In this document: positions 60,253 through 64,000 of the stretch, in pieces | How the letters are laid out: the number at the start of each line of letters is the position of its first letter | How positions within the stretch are numbered: position 1 is the first letter of the stretch | Assembly (NCBI GenBank): GCA_964007475.1 | Contig: OZ023275.1 | Location: 17,897,829-17,961,828, forward strand | Origin: Hybos culiciformis | Taxonomy: Eukaryota > Arthropoda > Insecta > Diptera > Hybotidae | Length of the DNA: 64,000 nt | Direction: 5' to 3' | The notes under the pieces: generated by a model | The model's input: the letters and a program-made list of their open reading frames with translations, nothing else | Told to the model about the DNA's origin: nothing | Database searches by the model: none | Position numbers and translations under genes: made by a program

Positions 60253-63200
60253 TTATTTTATTTGTTCCCTTTTGTTCAGTCTTTGGCATTTAATGCAAAC
60301 TCCTGCAATTTTAGTATTCCAACAAGATAGATGAAAACATGAACCGCATTTATCACAACGTTTTACTTTGGATTGCCAAGGAAAAATGATAACATCCTCT
60401 TTGCAAAGTTCGCATATAAAACCTCTAGCTGAGCATAACTAAAATAGTAAAGAAAAACACTGTTACAATCATATAACGAAATTAATTTTATAATATTAAT
60501 TAATAGAATTCTATAAAATTTTAATATAAACTGTTTTTTAATTTATAACTAATTCAATTCATTTGAAGCATATTTGTAAATAAGCTCTTTTTGCCAAAAC
60601 TTTAGACTTTTAAAACTTAGATGAAAAAATATTACCACACAACTGAGTACATGTCTTTCTCCGTCTTTTATATATTTTTCAATCTTGTTTCTGAATTTTC
60701 CATTTTTAATTTCTAAAAAATCCGACATTGACAATTTATCAATATCTGAAGTTAAATAAGAAGGTAAATCGTCAAATGTCCTGAGTTCACTAAAAAAAAT
60801 TAAAATTTAATTAATTGTAATTCAAACAGGTTGGCATTTCTATGTTGTCTTACCTTTCTACAAAACGGCACGTTATAATAAAATCTTTAATGTATTTTAA
60901 TTGAATTCTTCGATATTTTGCAATACTTAAACTTTTTATTCGACTATATAAAATTGGAGCTAAATCGTTGATCGGAAAGAGTGGATAAGTCCAAACTTGT
61001 TCTAATAATCTGTAAGCAAATACACTAATTGGATATAGGGTAAAGTCCCAGCTGAAAAAATATATAATTAAACATTTTACTTTAATTTTAATAGCAAAAT
61101 ATTACCGATTTAAAATTTTTGCAGGAATTTCAGATAAATGATTACGATGACAGCCAGTGCAAAAGTATTTTCCAAAATACGTACAGTATCGATACCTAAA
61201 TAGAATTAAAAAATAAAAATATTGATTTTAAATTAAGTGAAATTTATTCAAAAAAATTTTTGTAAATTTTTAAAGAAAATCATGTTCATGTTCAAATTCA
61301 AGTTAATTTAAAGAAAAAATACTAATTTTTGGAGAAAAAAAATGTATACATTTACATCAAACGAAAATTCAGCAATATTTTAAAAGTTTTCACAAATAAT
61401 GTTTAATGTTTAACAATTTAATATTATTTAATTTAATTATTATTTAATTGTTTGACATGAATTAGAAAAAATTAAATTTATTAGACTAACCTATTCATGT
61501 ACATTGGAGCTACTTTCATAGAGCATCCAGCACACCGATAATTTTGTTTTTGCATTAGTTGTTTTCGCCTGTAAAAAATATTTTACTTCTTATTAAACAA
61601 TTAACAATATTAAATTATGAAAATTAATGTTTTTGTTTGAGAAACAAAACTTAAATTATTTAAAAACTATCGCACATATAATTAAAAATTCGAATGAAAA
61701 AAATTAAAATTAAATTATTAATTTTTGTTTTTGCATCAAAACTATATTAGAAACTAGGTTATTTTTTCAATAAAATGAGACAATATATTTATTTATTTAA
61801 TTTTAAGTTTAAAGCAGTAGAATCGTTTCTGTAATAAGAAACATTTTAATTTTCTTCACTTTGATTTGATCTGTAATTATTTCTCTTTTGACTCAATGTA
61901 AACTTTTTATTGAAAATTTTAATGGAAAATTCACAGTTGATAGTTTTTAAAAGTATCATAAATCCTAAATTTTCTTTTAATTCCTAACTTTGAAATAATA
62001 TCCAAGCATATAAAATTTTAGATATATGTACTTTTGAAATAATGATTGACAGAGGGAATTTACAATACCAACTGCATACCACATATTGTACACTAAACAG
62101 GGCTTACGATATATTATATCAATTTGTCTGTAAAAAATATTTTAATTAAAATAATAATATGTAAACATTTTACACAGATGATACATGCCTTATAAGAAAG
62201 TTATTAATAATAAAACACGAAAACTAAAATATAAGTAAATTGAATGTATGTTTTACAAATAAATTAAAGCAAAAAAAAAATAGAGGTATATTATATTTTC
62301 GGCTATCTTTTTACTATTTCAACAGCAAATTTCTTACCGTTTTTACATAGGGGTTTATTAAATTCCATATTTTTCCCGTATTACTTTATCTTTATATTCG
62401 ATTTGTTATAAATGAAGAAGCTTTTTTCAAACGATCGACCATAAAGTTAATTTCATTTTAGTTTAATATAAGTATACAAATATGTACTCACGGAATCTGA
62501 GGATGATCTGTAAAGATTATTTGCTTTCTAGGAGGCGCCCAATCTCTTGTTCCAATCGTAATTGAATGAACCACATGATCATCTGGATTGGCTGAATCAT
62601 TTAAAGGAATAGGCAACAATTGTTGAGGTGCATCCTTAAAAAAATTAATGACAAATTTTCAATAGAACTAATCTAATGACCCTCTTAATCATACCTCTTC
62701 CGACACAAGCCATTTTAATTCAGAAACTTTTGGAAGTTGTCGATCACTAAATTTTGATATTAATGACAAGCCAACGGATTCGGCTGACAACGCTTGACCC
62801 CATTCAGCGTAAGCAGTTAATTCATTTTCAGGTACCTTTAAATGTTAAAAAATAAATATTTTCGTTTCACAGATTTTTTCTTTGTCATTTACCAATGCAT
62901 GAGCCTCGTAAACATCAGCCTCTTCAGCTACAACAATTGAACTGTCATTTGTTTCATCCAGATAACTAGTACCTGAAAAATATTAGAAAAAATAAAAAAA
63001 AAATGTAATGTCAATTTCGGTAACTTTTTTGAACAAAACTTTCCTTAAAATTACTATTCCATAAACATACTTGTTTTACTTTTATACTAAATTAATTTTT
63101 CAAAATAAATAAAATGTTAATTACCTGGTTCTATTCCTTCATCCATAATTGGAACTTTATTTTTCTCTTTTTTTTTATTTTTTATTTTAACTGATTTCAT

Positions 63201-64000
63201 TTTTTCACTGGAAAACTTTTTTGTACTTTTTTCTTCAATATTCTTATTTTCAATCAATTGCTTATCGTTTTCATTATTTTTAATTTTTTCTAATTGCTTT
63301 TCGTTTTTCTTAGACCATTTAATTGATTCAACAATAGATATAATTGCTTCAGAAATTTTAAAATGCGCATTTTCTCTTTCTAAATCTGCAGCTGTATTTC
63401 TAGAAAAAGGGTTCGATTTTAAAAAACCTTGTAATGTTTGTTCATTTCCCATCATTAAAAATTCACCACTGCTATTAGATTGTGCTAATATTAAATCATC
63501 AAAATTTAAATTCGGTTTGTTAATTTTTTCTCCCCACACATCACCTTTCCAAGATTTCAGGAAAGAATCACTAGGAACAGATGATGCCGCTCCGCCCCCC
63601 TGATCACTATCGCTGCCAAATTTAGGTGTAGTTGAAAACAGGCTAGTCAAAAAATTATTAATTGGACTTTGATTTTTAAATGAATCAGTTTTGTGTGATG
63701 ATGACGATACCGAATTATTTGGTGGTGTTTCACAACTTTGGTCTACATATATCTTAATTTCATTATAATTCTTAATTATCGAAGGATCTTTTCCCTTATC
63801 TTTAATTCGATTGTAATTACCATTAATTTCATATGATGGACTATTCTGATCACTCGATTCTTTAATAGTTATTCTATTATAAATAACATTAGCTACTAAA
63901 AAAAAAATAAAGTACATAAATACTATTATGACAATTAATTTTTTTTTTCACAATATACCATTTTTTCTAGTGCTTAATCTAGAAGGAATACTGATTGGTT
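60253..64000 (-). CDS. RUBCN: Rubicon, C-terminal 626 residues (runs off window)
   Basis: Rubicon binds Beclin-1/Vps34 complexes and Rab7 and restrains autophagosome maturation. Minus-strand exons: >64000-63959, 63895-63125, 62972-62893, 62835-62695, 62634-62492, 61568-61491, 61195-61106, 61051-60854, 60789-60636, 60438-60253; all phases agree. The large exon encodes a low-complexity Ser/Asn/Lys-rich linker with an acidic/basic coiled stretch. The C-terminal half is the Rubicon homology domain: TRDWAPPRKQIIF, NYRCAGCSMKV, RYCTYFGKYFCTGCHRN, RWDFTLYPISVFAYRLLEQ, HVLSCVLCSARGFICELC, and RCDKCGSCFHLSCW, with the conserved Cys/His zinc ligands. DEF8 and PLEKHM1 share this domain, but the DWAPPR-IIF entry and long linker favour Rubicon. 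The N-terminal RUN domain would lie beyond 64000. Confidence 0.92.
62040..62132 (-). pseudogene. Exon-like relic inside a Rubicon intron
   Basis: Lies in the intron between exons 62634-62492 and 61568-61491. It begins with the same 17 bases around the acceptor (TAAAATATTTTTTACAG) as the real exon 61568, and reads in the compatible phase QIDIIYRKPCLVYNMWYAVG, vaguely parallel to QLMQKQNYRCAGCSM but without its Cys-x-x-Cys pair. It may be a decayed duplicate exon or coincidence. Confidence 0.3.

Noticed and set aside
62338..62400. Minus-strand MEFNKPLCKN followed by GTAAG in the Rubicon intron
   Set aside because: Could be an alternative first exon, but nothing but a short ATG frame and a donor supports it.
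1..64000. CRISPR arrays, operons, prokaryotic signals
   Set aside because: The window is eukaryotic; none of its repeats has regular unique spacers.

Overview
The window is nuclear DNA from an insect. It is very AT-rich (about 80% A+T outside exons), genes carry spliceosomal introns with GT-AG borders, coding sequence is sparse, and there is one 200-base assembly gap (28266-28465). The gene set (an IMD-pathway PGRP-LE type receptor, Rubicon, mevalonate diphosphate decarboxylase, a mitochondrial ATP synthase epsilon subunit and an UNC93-like transporter) fits a winged insect, most likely a fly or a relative. Order-level placement is inference from the PGRP-LE resemblance only.

Layout. 0.2-2.3 kb: complete five-exon diphosphomevalonate decarboxylase (+). 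3.6-4.1 kb: two-exon, 55-residue ATP synthase epsilon subunit (-), too short to show up as a long ORF. 5.2-5.7 kb: single-exon EVE-domain protein of the THYN1 type (-). 5.8-6.9 kb: richer-GC debris that looks like a decayed transposable element. 6.9-34.7 kb: almost gene-free, with homopolymer tracts, tandem duplications, a tRNA-derived SINE-like head, a 1.07-kb foldback element (30.26-31.33 kb) and one orphan exon-like block. 34.8-47.0 kb: UNC93-like transporter (+) with a 10.2-kb first intron. 47.0-51.0 kb: non-coding, with a second SINE-like head. 51.05-59.8 kb: two complete, tandem PGRP-LE-like genes (+) flanking a degenerate third copy. 60.25-64.0 kb: C-terminal 626 residues of Rubicon (-), running off the right edge.

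The most interesting region is 51-64 kb. Two predicted cytosolic peptidoglycan-recognition receptors, each with an N-terminal RHIM-like (cRHIM) segment and no membrane span, lie in tandem. Both lack amidase zinc ligands. The downstream copy has lost all three ligand positions, has a changed cRHIM core, and has lost the last intron. Between them is a C-terminal PGRP exon that is still open and correctly phased for splicing. Convergent to them lies Rubicon, a negative regulator of autophagy. Drosophila PGRP-LE is known to promote autophagy of intracellular bacteria, so the neighbourhood is suggestive, although adjacency alone proves nothing.

All exon borders were worked out by hand from reading frame, splice phase and family resemblance; no transcript or database evidence was available.
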